This document shows, piece after piece, positions 36,080-44,002 of a stretch of 64,000 bases of DNA. This stretch comes from CAVQEK01 sp963711495 (GTDB taxonomy: Bacteria; Bacteroidota; Bacteroidia; Cytophagales; Cyclobacteriaceae). Position numbers and translations under genes: made by a program. The notes under the pieces were generated by a model, which was not told the origin of the DNA, made no database searches, and was given only the letters and a program-made list of their open reading frames with translations. Location of the stretch: contig CAVQEK010000003.1 of the NCBI GenBank assembly GCA_963711495.1, forward strand, positions 1 to 64,000. Reading direction: 5' to 3'. Within the stretch, counting starts at the first letter, position 1. Every line of letters begins with the position of its first letter.

Positions 36080-36559
36080 TCATCTTATCGGATGATGGGC
36101 ATGAGGTTGATCAGGCGAATGCATATCGCGTGCTGTGCGCTGGTTGAAAAGCACTTTTTGTTCATCGGTAAGCAGATCTCTAATTTCCAGATTTGTTTTG
36201 ATCCGCTCTTTTTGGATCGAAGCGCGCAATTGGCTGATGTCGTCGACCAGTGCATTGATCTTTTTCATATCTGCCTTGTCCTGTGTAATGGCCGTGTGCA
36301 ATTGTGCTTCTTTTTCACCGATCTGATTTTTGGTTTGAAGCGTTTGTTTTTGGAAGTTCAGATTCAGTTTTTCAATTTGTGTTTTTTGTGCGTCGGTCAG
36401 GTCTTGAAATGGAAATTGCCTGAAATGTTGCGGACGTTCGTCTCTTTGTTCATGTCTTGGACCCTCTTGGCCATCCGGTTGTGAAAATGCCTTAAAACCA
36501 AAAAGACACAGCGCCACCATCAATAAGAGCACCGATTGTTTTACTTTGTTCGAGTTCAT
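36080..36559 (-). CDS. Spy/CpxP-like periplasmic protein (copy 2)
   Basis: 159 residues with a cleavable signal peptide (VALCLFGFKAFSQ). The mature protein is helical and charged, with the LTxxQ-type motif FQDLTDAQKTQIEKLNLNFQKQ and a second related stretch LTDEQKVLFNQR near the end. A His-rich tail (HSPDQPHAHHPIR) could bind metal. By family it is a periplasmic chaperone or stress sensor. It precedes the TonB-dependent receptor gene by 92 bases. With the copy at 31953 it flanks the receptor-sigma group on both sides. Confidence 0.82.
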   Translation of the reverse strand: MNSNKVKQSVLLLMVALCLFGFKAFSQPDGQEGPRHEQRDERPQHFRQFPFQDLTDAQKTQIEKLNLNFQKQTLQTKNQIGEKEAQLHTAITQDKADMKKINALVDDISQLRASIQKERIKTNLEIRDLLTDEQKVLFNQRTARDMHSPDQPHAHHPIR

Positions 36560-37102
36560 TTTTTATGTTTTTAAGTTGAAATTTTATCCTTTAGATGTGC
36601 AGCAGATAGAAAACTTGCGGTGAAAGGAAATTTTTTTTGAAATGCGCGAACTAAAACAATGGGAAGAATTTTCAAGGACGACCAAACAGATCTTGACTAA
36701 AGTGATTTTTCTGTGACTTTGAAAAATTTATGGATGGAACGCAAGTTTATTCGAAATAAAGCATCTAAATCTCTATAATTCTTAAAAGAGATCAAATTTG
36801 GCATTTCCATTGTTTTAGTTCGATCTACTTTCAAAGTTGGCTATACTAGTGACATAGGATTAGCATATATTTAAATTTGGGAAGGCCGGTCATTGAAGTG
36901 ACTGTTTTTTTTTATTTTTAATTGCCACCATTAATAATTGCCACCAATAATTGTAATGATATGTTTCTGTCAGTAAATAAGTTACTGGTTTTTTAGCCAA
37001 AATCAACAGTGGATCAAAATCAAAGGTGACAATTAATTTGGGACCATTTCCAATTTTCAGACATGTGAAATCGAAAAATTTGAACAACCCTGCTTTTAAA
37101 AA
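36560..37102. other. Long AT-rich intergenic region
   Basis: About 540 bases between two minus-strand genes. It contains a tandem repeat at 36919-36950 and should hold the promoter of the Spy-like gene. A 65-codon frame on the minus strand (36890-37087) crosses the repeat and has no convincing protein features. I see no RNA gene. Confidence 0.6.
36919..36950. repeat. 16-base tandem repeat, two units
   Basis: TAATTGCCACCATTAA followed directly by TAATTGCCACCAATAA, one mismatch. It could be a paired protein-binding site or a simple duplication. Confidence 0.7.
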
Positions 37103-38353
37103 TTAATGCGATAAAAATGAGGCGGCCCTTAAAAAAACCTGATCAAATCCGGCATTGATCCGGTCTGTAAAACGCGTCAGTTTAGCATCGAATGGACTTT
37201 CATGGGAATAAGGATAATCGAAATCCAACATTTCGAACTGGGCGGCTGATTTTGTTGAGAATCCTTTAACGGTGTTGTAGATTTCCCTGGGAGGGATGAC
37301 AAAATCTTTTTTAAGCCCGATTGCTTTGATTTGAGATGAAAATCTTTGTATTGCTTTTTCACGTATTGAACGAAACCTTTCCGGAGCTATCATGGCACGA
37401 AAAGCACGGCCAAATCCGGTAAGTGTCAGGATCTCGCGATAGGCAGGTGAAATGGCCGTTTCATTTTCAAGTTCATGGAGGTAATAGTGATTAATGCGTT
37501 GTTGTGCACTTTTATTCAGAATGAACTTAGAGGTTGCATCCATGCCGGAAAAAATCGCTCCACCACAGAAAAAAAAGAATTTGGATTGATCTATCAAATG
37601 ATCAGGATTGGCAATCATCAGAACTTCGGTGAGAAATGCGCCTATGGAATAGGCAAAAAAATCAATGGTAAGGTCCGGATCAAAACCACCATATTGATTG
37701 CTTTTGAGATTTGTCAATAGTCTTGTGACATCGTTGATACTTTGGTAACCGGAGAGAAAAAATCGCGCCGGGGATTCATTTAATCGTTCACTCAGGGCGT
37801 AATTGGCAATGGTGGTGAGTTCGTCGAGTTGAACATCAGCCATTTTTCGTTTCACCAGGGGCAATAGAATTCTGGGATTACTCCAGCTTTCGGGAGCACG
37901 GTTCATATGAAAGGAAATGGGGAACAGGATCACCGGGGCACCAGTATGTTCGGTTAAATAGGCCGCCCAGGGTAAATATTTGGCCCACTTGCGTTCGTTG
38001 AGGCCATGTAACATGACTATCGCTTTTTTGTGGGGGACCACCGCATTGCTTTTCTGAATGATGCTGAAACGGAAAGTTTTGTTTTCAGTAATTTGATCAT
38101 CCGGGACATGAAACAATATGGGCGATTCTGGTCTTTTCTTAGTATTCCGGTTAGCAGGTGAGAAGGAATGTTCCGAGGTAAAAGTGTGATTGCGAATGGT
38201 CAGATTAAGATTGTCGACAAATATTTCAGGGTCCTTAAAATTGAAATGTTGATTGAGCAAACGAAACATTAACGAATAATCCATGACCGTAATGAACCTT
38301 TTTTTAGCAAAGGAATAGGACCGGGAGAATTCCATCAAAAAAATGGTTCTCAA
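37103..38353 (-). CDS. Alpha/beta-hydrolase-like protein (DUF6051-type)
   Basis: 416 residues, or about 393 if the internal ATG at 38284 (MDYSLMFRLL) is used. Features of an alpha/beta hydrolase are IVMLHGLNERKW near residue 112, a likely nucleophile elbow FFAYSIGAF (Ser in A-Y-S-I-G), and C-terminal His residues in the DYPYSHESPF segment. There is no signal peptide, so it is probably cytoplasmic. The family label is from memory; substrate and pathway are unknown. It is a single gene, divergent from the LytTR regulator gene by about 150 bases. Confidence 0.7.
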   Translation of the reverse strand: MRTIFLMEFSRSYSFAKKRFITVMDYSLMFRLLNQHFNFKDPEIFVDNLNLTIRNHTFTSEHSFSPANRNTKKRPESPILFHVPDDQITENKTFRFSIIQKSNAVVPHKKAIVMLHGLNERKWAKYLPWAAYLTEHTGAPVILFPISFHMNRAPESWSNPRILLPLVKRKMADVQLDELTTIANYALSERLNESPARFFLSGYQSINDVTRLLTNLKSNQYGGFDPDLTIDFFAYSIGAFLTEVLMIANPDHLIDQSKFFFFCGGAIFSGMDATSKFILNKSAQQRINHYYLHELENETAISPAYREILTLTGFGRAFRAMIAPERFRSIREKAIQRFSSQIKAIGLKKDFVIPPREIYNTVKGFSTKSAAQFEMLDFDYPYSHESPFDAKLTRFTDRINAGFDQVFLRAASFLSH

Positions 38354-38504
38354 GTCGACAAATTGGGATTAAACGCAATATACAGTGGCGAATATTGAAA
38401 TAGCGGGGTGAAACTTTCGTGGGTTTCGAAAAAGTTAATCATCGTGAACTAAAAACCGGATAAATATGTAATGAATGTGAATCCGGAATGAATCATCATA
38501 TTTT

Positions 38505-39359
38505 ATGGAAATCTGGGATCGTTATATTCCTGTTTATCTCACTGATAAGGGCAACATTATACGCACTATTTTATTTACCGCGTTGTTCGCGCTGCTGTTC
38601 ATCAATATCTATGCGCCATTTGGAGTTGATACCTGGTTTGATGTGACACGCCTGGAATTATTGTTTTATTCCAGTATAGTTATTCTCACCGGCGTGCTGG
38701 TGGTGGTTTTAAGCAGATTGTTGATGTACTATTTTGCAAGGACAAAAAAGATCCGTTATTGGCAGTATTCGATTTGGATTTTCCTGGAAATTGTTTGTAT
38801 GGCATCGGTATATGTGATGATTGAAAAACTATTTATTCACGATACAAGGAAATTTGTCGATGCCTTTAGCATTTCCCTTCAAAATACGGCCTTGATCATT
38901 TTATTACCCTATGTTGTCTTGTGGCTATATTTTTCATGGCGTGATAAAACTCAAAAATTGCGCAGAATGATAGAACTGAATTTGCAAACAGAGCCGGGAC
39001 ACAAAATGATTCCCTTTTATGATGAAAGAAATGTGCTCCGGTTTTCGATTAAGTCTGACGATGTCTATTATCTGGAAGCGGCTGACAACTATGTTACGAT
39101 CCACTATCAGGGCAAAGACAAAATTGCTCGTTTTCTGGTGAGGACAACACTGAAACGGCTTGAAGAAAGTCTCAAAAACGCGCCTTTGGTTCGCTGTCAT
39201 CGATCGTATATGATCAACAGCGACAAAGTAAAGATTATCAGAAAAGAAAAAGATGGTTTCTATCTTCAATTGGGTCTGCCTGATGAACGATCAATACCGT
39301 TGTCAAAAACATATTCGGTCAGTTTTCTGCGTGAATTTGCAAATGTGGATGATCTGTGA
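38505..39359 (+). CDS. Membrane-bound LytTR family transcriptional regulator
   Basis: 284 residues. Four hydrophobic helices (about residues 19-38, 48-72, 87-108 and 124-145) precede a C-terminal LytTR DNA-binding domain (about 175-280; KSDDVYYLEAADNYVTIHY, then LVRCHRSYMINSDKV). There is no receiver domain and no adjacent histidine kinase, so it probably senses a membrane or cell signal directly. An inverted repeat CCGGAT-N19-ATCCGG (38456-38486) ends 18 bases before the ATG and could be an autoregulatory site. Targets are unknown. Confidence 0.88.
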   Translation: MEIWDRYIPVYLTDKGNIIRTILFTALFALLFINIYAPFGVDTWFDVTRLELLFYSSIVILTGVLVVVLSRLLMYYFARTKKIRYWQYSIWIFLEIVCMASVYVMIEKLFIHDTRKFVDAFSISLQNTALIILLPYVVLWLYFSWRDKTQKLRRMIELNLQTEPGHKMIPFYDERNVLRFSIKSDDVYYLEAADNYVTIHYQGKDKIARFLVRTTLKRLEESLKNAPLVRCHRSYMINSDKVKIIRKEKDGFYLQLGLPDERSIPLSKTYSVSFLREFANVDDL

Positions 39360-39778
39360 TATGCCGGATATTGATATGGCATGCCAGCCATATCAGCGAC
39401 AGGTAAAGTATTTCTTTACCAGTGGCCTCATCAATTGATGAAAGTGCCTGTTCCAGCGCAAACCGGGCATTTTCAAGATATCCGGAACCTTAGGCATTAA
39501 CTGCTTCACCCAGCTTTGCATTAATTTCCTGAGTATCGATGCCATAAAAAACTGGATTCGTGAATAAGAAATTCAATTTCAATTTCTGCTTTTTAACTTG
39601 ACGTCAATATGCAGATTTAAGGGTCTTTCTTAAATTCATGAACATTTAAAAGTCAAATTTGCTTTTAGTCTTATGTGGAAATCAACATTCTATGAAGGCA
39701 GTCGTTTAATTTTTACAAACTATAGTTGTTAAAGTTCTTTTACATTTTTGATTAGCAAATCATACAAATGACAAACCT
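39360..39778. other. Intergenic region with a possible gene remnant
   Basis: About 420 bases upstream of the alcohol dehydrogenase gene. On the minus strand, roughly 39590 to 39360, one frame reads as plausible protein (including IDTQEINAKLGEAVNA and GYLENARFALEQALSSID) but has a stop (TAA at 39490-39492) in the middle and no good start. It may be a decayed gene; no family was recognised. A perfect palindrome TTGACGTCAA lies at 39598-39607. Confidence 0.35.
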
Positions 39779-40807
39779 ATGAAAGCAATGCTTTTGAAAG
39801 AAATTTGCGATCTCTCCAAAACGAACAAACCACTTGTTTTATTCAAGGTTGATCCCCCAAAACCTGCCGATCATGAAGTGTTGATCAAGGTGCACGTTTG
39901 TGGTGTTTGCCATACTGAACTGGATGAAATCGAAGGTCGGACAGCACCGCCAACATTGCCCGTAATACCAGGCCATCAGGTAATTGGCATCGTGACAGCA
40001 AAGGGTTCCCGGGTAAGTAAGCTTCAAATCGGTGACCGGGTAGGTGTGGCTTGGATCTTTTCTTCTTGTGGAAAATGTGAATATTGTCTGGAAGGCAATG
40101 AAAATCTTTGTGCGGAATTTACAGCGACTGGCCGGGATGTGAATGGTGGTTATGCTGAATATATGACGGTAGGAGAAGATTTCGCCCATCCAATACCGGA
40201 AAAATTGGAAGATGCCAATGCCGCACCCCTGCTTTGTGCCGGAGCTATCGGGTTTCGCTCGGTAAAATTATCGGGGATTACCAACAACAAGCTGCTGGGA
40301 TTGACAGGATTCGGTGCTTCCGGTCATCTGATGATCAAATTAATAAAACATCTATTTCCCCAGACGGAAATTTTTGTTTTTGCCAGAAGTCAAGGAGAAA
40401 GGGAATTTGCCAAGTCCCTCGGTGCCGCCTGGACTGGAGAAACCAATGATTTCACGCCAGAGTTGCTCGATGCCATTATAGATACAACGCCAGTCTGGAA
40501 ACCGGTTGTCGAGGCCATGAAAAATCTTAAACCTGAAGGCCGGCTGGTTATTAATGCCATCAGAAAAGAAAATCATGATATCGACTATTTAACAAGAATT
40601 AATTACGAGGAACATTTATGGATGGAAAAAGAAATTAAGACTGTGGCCAATGTGGCCATCAATGATGTGCGTGATTTTCTTACCATTGCTGCAGACGTTC
40701 CCATCGTTCCGGAGGTACAATTATTTCCTTTGGAAAAAGCCAATACGGCATTGATGGAACTTAAAAACAGTAAAATAAAAGGCGCTAAAGTTTTACAAAT
40801 AAGTTGA
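39779..40807 (+). CDS. Zinc-dependent alcohol dehydrogenase
   Basis: 342 residues, a medium-chain NAD(P)-dependent dehydrogenase. Catalytic zinc ligands are Cys44 (CGVCHTE), His66 (PGHQ) and Cys153 (LLCAGAIG). The usual GHE is GHQ here. Structural zinc ligands are Cys97, Cys100, Cys103 and Cys111 (CGKCEYCLEGNENLC). The nucleotide-binding segment GLTGFGASGH starts near residue 175. It oxidises alcohols or reduces aldehydes in the cytoplasm; the substrate is unknown. It is a single gene whose stop is nine bases from that of the convergent universal stress protein gene. Confidence 0.93.
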   Translation: MKAMLLKEICDLSKTNKPLVLFKVDPPKPADHEVLIKVHVCGVCHTELDEIEGRTAPPTLPVIPGHQVIGIVTAKGSRVSKLQIGDRVGVAWIFSSCGKCEYCLEGNENLCAEFTATGRDVNGGYAEYMTVGEDFAHPIPEKLEDANAAPLLCAGAIGFRSVKLSGITNNKLLGLTGFGASGHLMIKLIKHLFPQTEIFVFARSQGEREFAKSLGAAWTGETNDFTPELLDAIIDTTPVWKPVVEAMKNLKPEGRLVINAIRKENHDIDYLTRINYEEHLWMEKEIKTVANVAINDVRDFLTIAADVPIVPEVQLFPLEKANTALMELKNSKIKGAKVLQIS

Positions 40808-40808
40808 T

Positions 40809-40832
40809 TGCCAATTCATGCTTTAATTGGCA
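40809..40832. terminator. Possible shared hairpin at a convergent gene end
   Basis: TGCCAATT and AATTGGCA form a perfect eight-pair stem with an eight-base loop, overlapping the stop of the universal stress gene and just after the alcohol dehydrogenase stop. There is no long U-run on either side, so termination is only possible. Confidence 0.35.
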
Positions 40833-41262
40833 CGACGAGTACCGGGATTTTTGATTTTTTTACCACATCATCGCAAACACTTCCCACAAGCATTTCATGC
40901 CAGATGCCATGACCGTGTGAACCAATTATGATCAGATCACAACTTAATTTTTTCGATTCGTCGAGAATTGTTTTACTCGTCGGTCCCTGGACCAGCAATG
41001 GATCACATTCAATGCTGTCGTGGTTTAGTGTTTGAGAAAGATCATGGAGTTTTTGGTGTTCTTCCTTGAGGTTTTCAGCGCGGTTGTCGCGAATATATTG
41101 GGGTCCAACATCATAACCGACAAAATCAGGGTCTGGTGCTGCAACGTGAATGAGCCATACTTTAGCGTGAAATGCTTTGGCCTGGTTTTTAGCCATATTC
41201 AGTATTTTATCAGTTGCTTCGGAAAAGTCAATAGGTACCAGAATATTTTGCATTGACGACAA
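40816..41262 (-). CDS. Universal stress protein (UspA family)
   Basis: 148 residues with a single Usp domain. The ATP-binding pattern G-x2-G-x9-G-S is intact (GSHGHGIWHEMLVGS), so it is of the ATP-binding type. The start could be either the first ATG or the one three codons later (MQNILVPIDFS). Usp proteins support survival under stress and starvation. It is a single gene convergent with the alcohol dehydrogenase. Confidence 0.92.
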   Translation of the reverse strand: MSSMQNILVPIDFSEATDKILNMAKNQAKAFHAKVWLIHVAAPDPDFVGYDVGPQYIRDNRAENLKEEHQKLHDLSQTLNHDSIECDPLLVQGPTSKTILDESKKLSCDLIIIGSHGHGIWHEMLVGSVCDDVVKKSKIPVLVVPIKA

Positions 41263-41381
41263 GGATTATAGATTTAATACTATTCCAAAAATAATTGGGT
41301 TCCACACGAGTTCAAACTGCTCCAGGGAGAGCGAATATTGTTTAATGGTTTTAAACAATTTTTTATAGATCGCACACGCTC

Positions 41382-41759
41382 TCAGTGCATTGAGTGAAGA
41401 GCCACCCGGTTTCCTTCGGTATCATTGAAAATTGCAAAATACCCCAATTCCGGTGTGATCTGGGTTTTCTGTTGAAGTATCTTGCCGCCCGCCTTTTCTA
41501 TGTGAATCAATACATTTTGAAGATCATCACCTCCGTTGAGATAAATGAATGATCCCTTGTCGGAGGGAACATATCCATCACCTTGAACAATTGCACCGCC
41601 TATATGATGTGGCTGTACCGGGAAAAAACCCATTGTAACTTTTCCCATATTTGTTTCGGGCATTTCAAATTGATAGATGGTACTATAAAACTTTTTGGCC
41701 CGCTGAAAATCCACGACCGGTATCTCGAACCAATTGAGAGAGTTATTGATGACTTCCAT
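41382..41759 (-). CDS. VOC family (glyoxalase/bleomycin-resistance-like) protein
   Basis: 125 residues with the vicinal oxygen chelate fold: NSLNWFEIPVVDFQRAKKFY at the start, GGAIVQG in the middle and FAIFNDTEGNRVALHS at the end. Members bind a metal and act on small molecules or confer resistance; the substrate is unknown. Only the last metal-ligand position type (the DTEGN segment) is clearly visible, and a canonical Glu is not obvious, so catalysis is uncertain. It is a single minus-strand gene downstream of the histidine kinase gene by about 80 bases. Confidence 0.87.
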   Translation of the reverse strand: MEVINNSLNWFEIPVVDFQRAKKFYSTIYQFEMPETNMGKVTMGFFPVQPHHIGGAIVQGDGYVPSDKGSFIYLNGGDDLQNVLIHIEKAGGKILQQKTQITPELGYFAIFNDTEGNRVALHSMH

Positions 41760-41837
41760 GGATGAAATTAGTTTGATGGTTGATTCAGTGAAGGTACAAA
41801 AAAAGTTTTTTTGGCGGAATAAATAATTTTCTGATCA

Positions 41838-43895
41838 TTAAACAGCCATGCTGCCTAATACGGACACTTTTTTCAGATAAATGGTAAACGTGCTTCCTTC
41901 AGATATTTTGCTGTCAACGGAAATGGCACCGCCTATTTTCTCAATAAATTCTTTGCAAAGCAGCAGCCCCAATCCGGTTCCTTTTTCATTTTGTGTGCCG
42001 CGTGTGCTGTAGTGTTTATCTTCACTAAAGAGTTTCAATTTGTTTTCTTCCTGAATGCCAACACCGGAATCCTTTACGTAAATCTGGTCATCACTGTCGG
42101 AATGATTTATACCAACTTCAATTTTCCCACCAACCGGAGTGAATTTAATGGCATTGGAAATCAGGTTGCGCAATACCAGTTGCAAAATGTTCTTTTCAGC
42201 AAAAAGTATGGTATGTTTTTCTATGTTGGATAAAAGATTAATTTTCTTGGTGGTGGTTTGTAATCTAAATAGTTCGAATAATTCTGTGACCAGTTCATCC
42301 AATTGAAAGATGGATGGTTGTTGGATAAAATGGTCCTTTTGGTGAGCCCAGGCCAGTATATTTTCAAGAAGGTCTCGTGTGCTGTTCAGCGCAAGATCGA
42401 TGTTTTTAAGTGCATTATTCTTTTCGTCTTCTTTCAATGACTTACTGTGCAGAAGGGTGACTAGCCCATTGAGCGTGGATAGCGGGCTTTTCAGATCATG
42501 TCCAATCACGGAGAATACTTTGTTTTTAAAATTGTTGGCACTTTTTAATTCTTCACGTTGTTGCTGTAAAATATTGATAGACTGTTCAAGATCGCGTGTT
42601 TTTTCATTTACGCGCATTTCAAGCATTTTATTCTGGTTGGTGGTCAATTTTTGATTTTCAATGGCGGTTTTCAGCGCTATGGCTTGGGCCTCATTTCTTT
42701 TTTCGATATAAATGCTGATTTTACGACCCAGGGCGAATGACATGGTGATGATGGTTAAGGTGGAGCCAACCTGCAGAATTTTTTCTGTAAATATGTTGAT
42801 GGGAATTAAAGTGGCGTCTTTGAGCAGAAAAATCACGAATGATACTACAAAAAAACTCCATGCAAATAAAAAATATTTGGCAGGTTCAAATCCGATCTTC
42901 CAAACTGAAATGGCAATGATCATTAAAAATAGCAATGTGGTGAGCGTGTTGATCTTGAACAGGTTTATGGCTAATGAAAATTCCCCGATAAGGGTTAACA
43001 GCATGGTTAACAAATACATGCCAATCAGCGCGAGTAACCAGATATGCATTTTGGGTGTATTGATTCTGGATTTCAAAAAGCTGGCTGAGAATAAGGCAAT
43101 AAAAACCCCCGCCGAACCACAAAGCAATGTAAAATATTGGTTTACCCAGGGTAAGTTCGACCAGAGGTATTCCAGTGTATAACCATTGATAAGCGCAAAT
43201 ATAAAGCCGATACATGCTGAAAACATACCGAAGTAAAAGTGTGCCGGCTCTTTGAGTACAATGAATAAAAAGACATTGTAGATGACGATGAAGAGTATAA
43301 AACCAAAGTATAAGCCCTGTATGATGGTGTTGGTATGGTTTTTTTCGAAATAATTTCTCAAAGGTGCAACTGACAGAGAAAATTGCATGGTTTTACCAGG
43401 GCAATTCATTCTGAGCAGATATGTTCTTGTTTGATGCGGTTTTAAATGTAGATCGAGAAAAAAATTGTTATGCTTTATGGTACGTTTGGAAAATGGAAAA
43501 TAACATCCTGTTTCCTGTACTGAACTTACTTTCATCAGATCATCAAGCGCATAAAGACGAATACTGTCCATTGCGGGATTGTCGATTTCCAGGTAAAGAT
43601 CTTCTGCAGTTGTATTCCCGATACTAAATTTACACCAGATGGTTGAGTTTATCTCACCAAAATTCGGTGTTCCCCTGGTGAAAGTATTGAATTCAGATTG
43701 ATAAGAAGGCTGAAGGACATCATCGATATTTAAATCCGATGATTTATCGATGTAGAATTGCGATTGATGATCAATAATATGGATTGCATCACCAGAGGAG
43801 ATTACTATTTCATTTACTGAATATCCTTTCTCACAAAAAATTAAAAGCAAAAAGAATATCAAAATGATGCTAAAAAAATATTTTCTATCTGCCAA
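41838..43895 (-). CDS. 7TM-DISM sensor histidine kinase
   Basis: 685 residues starting at TTG (no nearby ATG gives the signal peptide). An N-terminal signal is followed by a 7TMR-DISMED2 extracellular domain (about 30-170; INSTIWCKFSIGN), seven hydrophobic helices (about 185-390), a coiled coil and a kinase core. His466 is the phosphoacceptor (FSVIGHDLKSPLSTL). The ATPase has the N box (NLISNAIKFTPVGG), the G1 box (VKDSGVGI) and the G2 box (GTGLGLLL). DISM domains are thought to bind carbohydrates or similar ligands. No response regulator gene is adjacent, so the partner is elsewhere. It is divergent from the penicillin-binding protein 1C gene. Confidence 0.92.
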   Translation of the reverse strand: MADRKYFFSIILIFFLLLIFCEKGYSVNEIVISSGDAIHIIDHQSQFYIDKSSDLNIDDVLQPSYQSEFNTFTRGTPNFGEINSTIWCKFSIGNTTAEDLYLEIDNPAMDSIRLYALDDLMKVSSVQETGCYFPFSKRTIKHNNFFLDLHLKPHQTRTYLLRMNCPGKTMQFSLSVAPLRNYFEKNHTNTIIQGLYFGFILFIVIYNVFLFIVLKEPAHFYFGMFSACIGFIFALINGYTLEYLWSNLPWVNQYFTLLCGSAGVFIALFSASFLKSRINTPKMHIWLLALIGMYLLTMLLTLIGEFSLAINLFKINTLTTLLFLMIIAISVWKIGFEPAKYFLFAWSFFVVSFVIFLLKDATLIPINIFTEKILQVGSTLTIITMSFALGRKISIYIEKRNEAQAIALKTAIENQKLTTNQNKMLEMRVNEKTRDLEQSINILQQQREELKSANNFKNKVFSVIGHDLKSPLSTLNGLVTLLHSKSLKEDEKNNALKNIDLALNSTRDLLENILAWAHQKDHFIQQPSIFQLDELVTELFELFRLQTTTKKINLLSNIEKHTILFAEKNILQLVLRNLISNAIKFTPVGGKIEVGINHSDSDDQIYVKDSGVGIQEENKLKLFSEDKHYSTRGTQNEKGTGLGLLLCKEFIEKIGGAISVDSKISEGSTFTIYLKKVSVLGSMAV

Positions 43896-43943
43896 AATAT
43901 CCTAACGAATAATTCACTCAACCAACATCTATTCAAAAGATGA

Positions 43944-43974
43944 TTGCTAAACTAATCAACCATTTTAAACTTTG
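43944..43974 (+). promoter_or_regulatory. Candidate promoter for the penicillin-binding protein 1C gene
   Basis: TTG at 43944-43946, a 20-base spacer, then AAACTTTG at 43967-43974, one mismatch from the Bacteroidota TAnnTTTG element. The start codon is 29 bases downstream. It lies in the gap between two divergent genes, so a promoter is expected here. Confidence 0.4.
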
Positions 43975-44002
43975 AATTTTTTATAAAATGATTTAATTAC
44001 TT

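Noticed and set aside
36890..37087. A 65-codon minus-strand frame
   Set aside because: It runs through the tandem repeat at 36919-36950, is low in complexity and has no recognisable feature.
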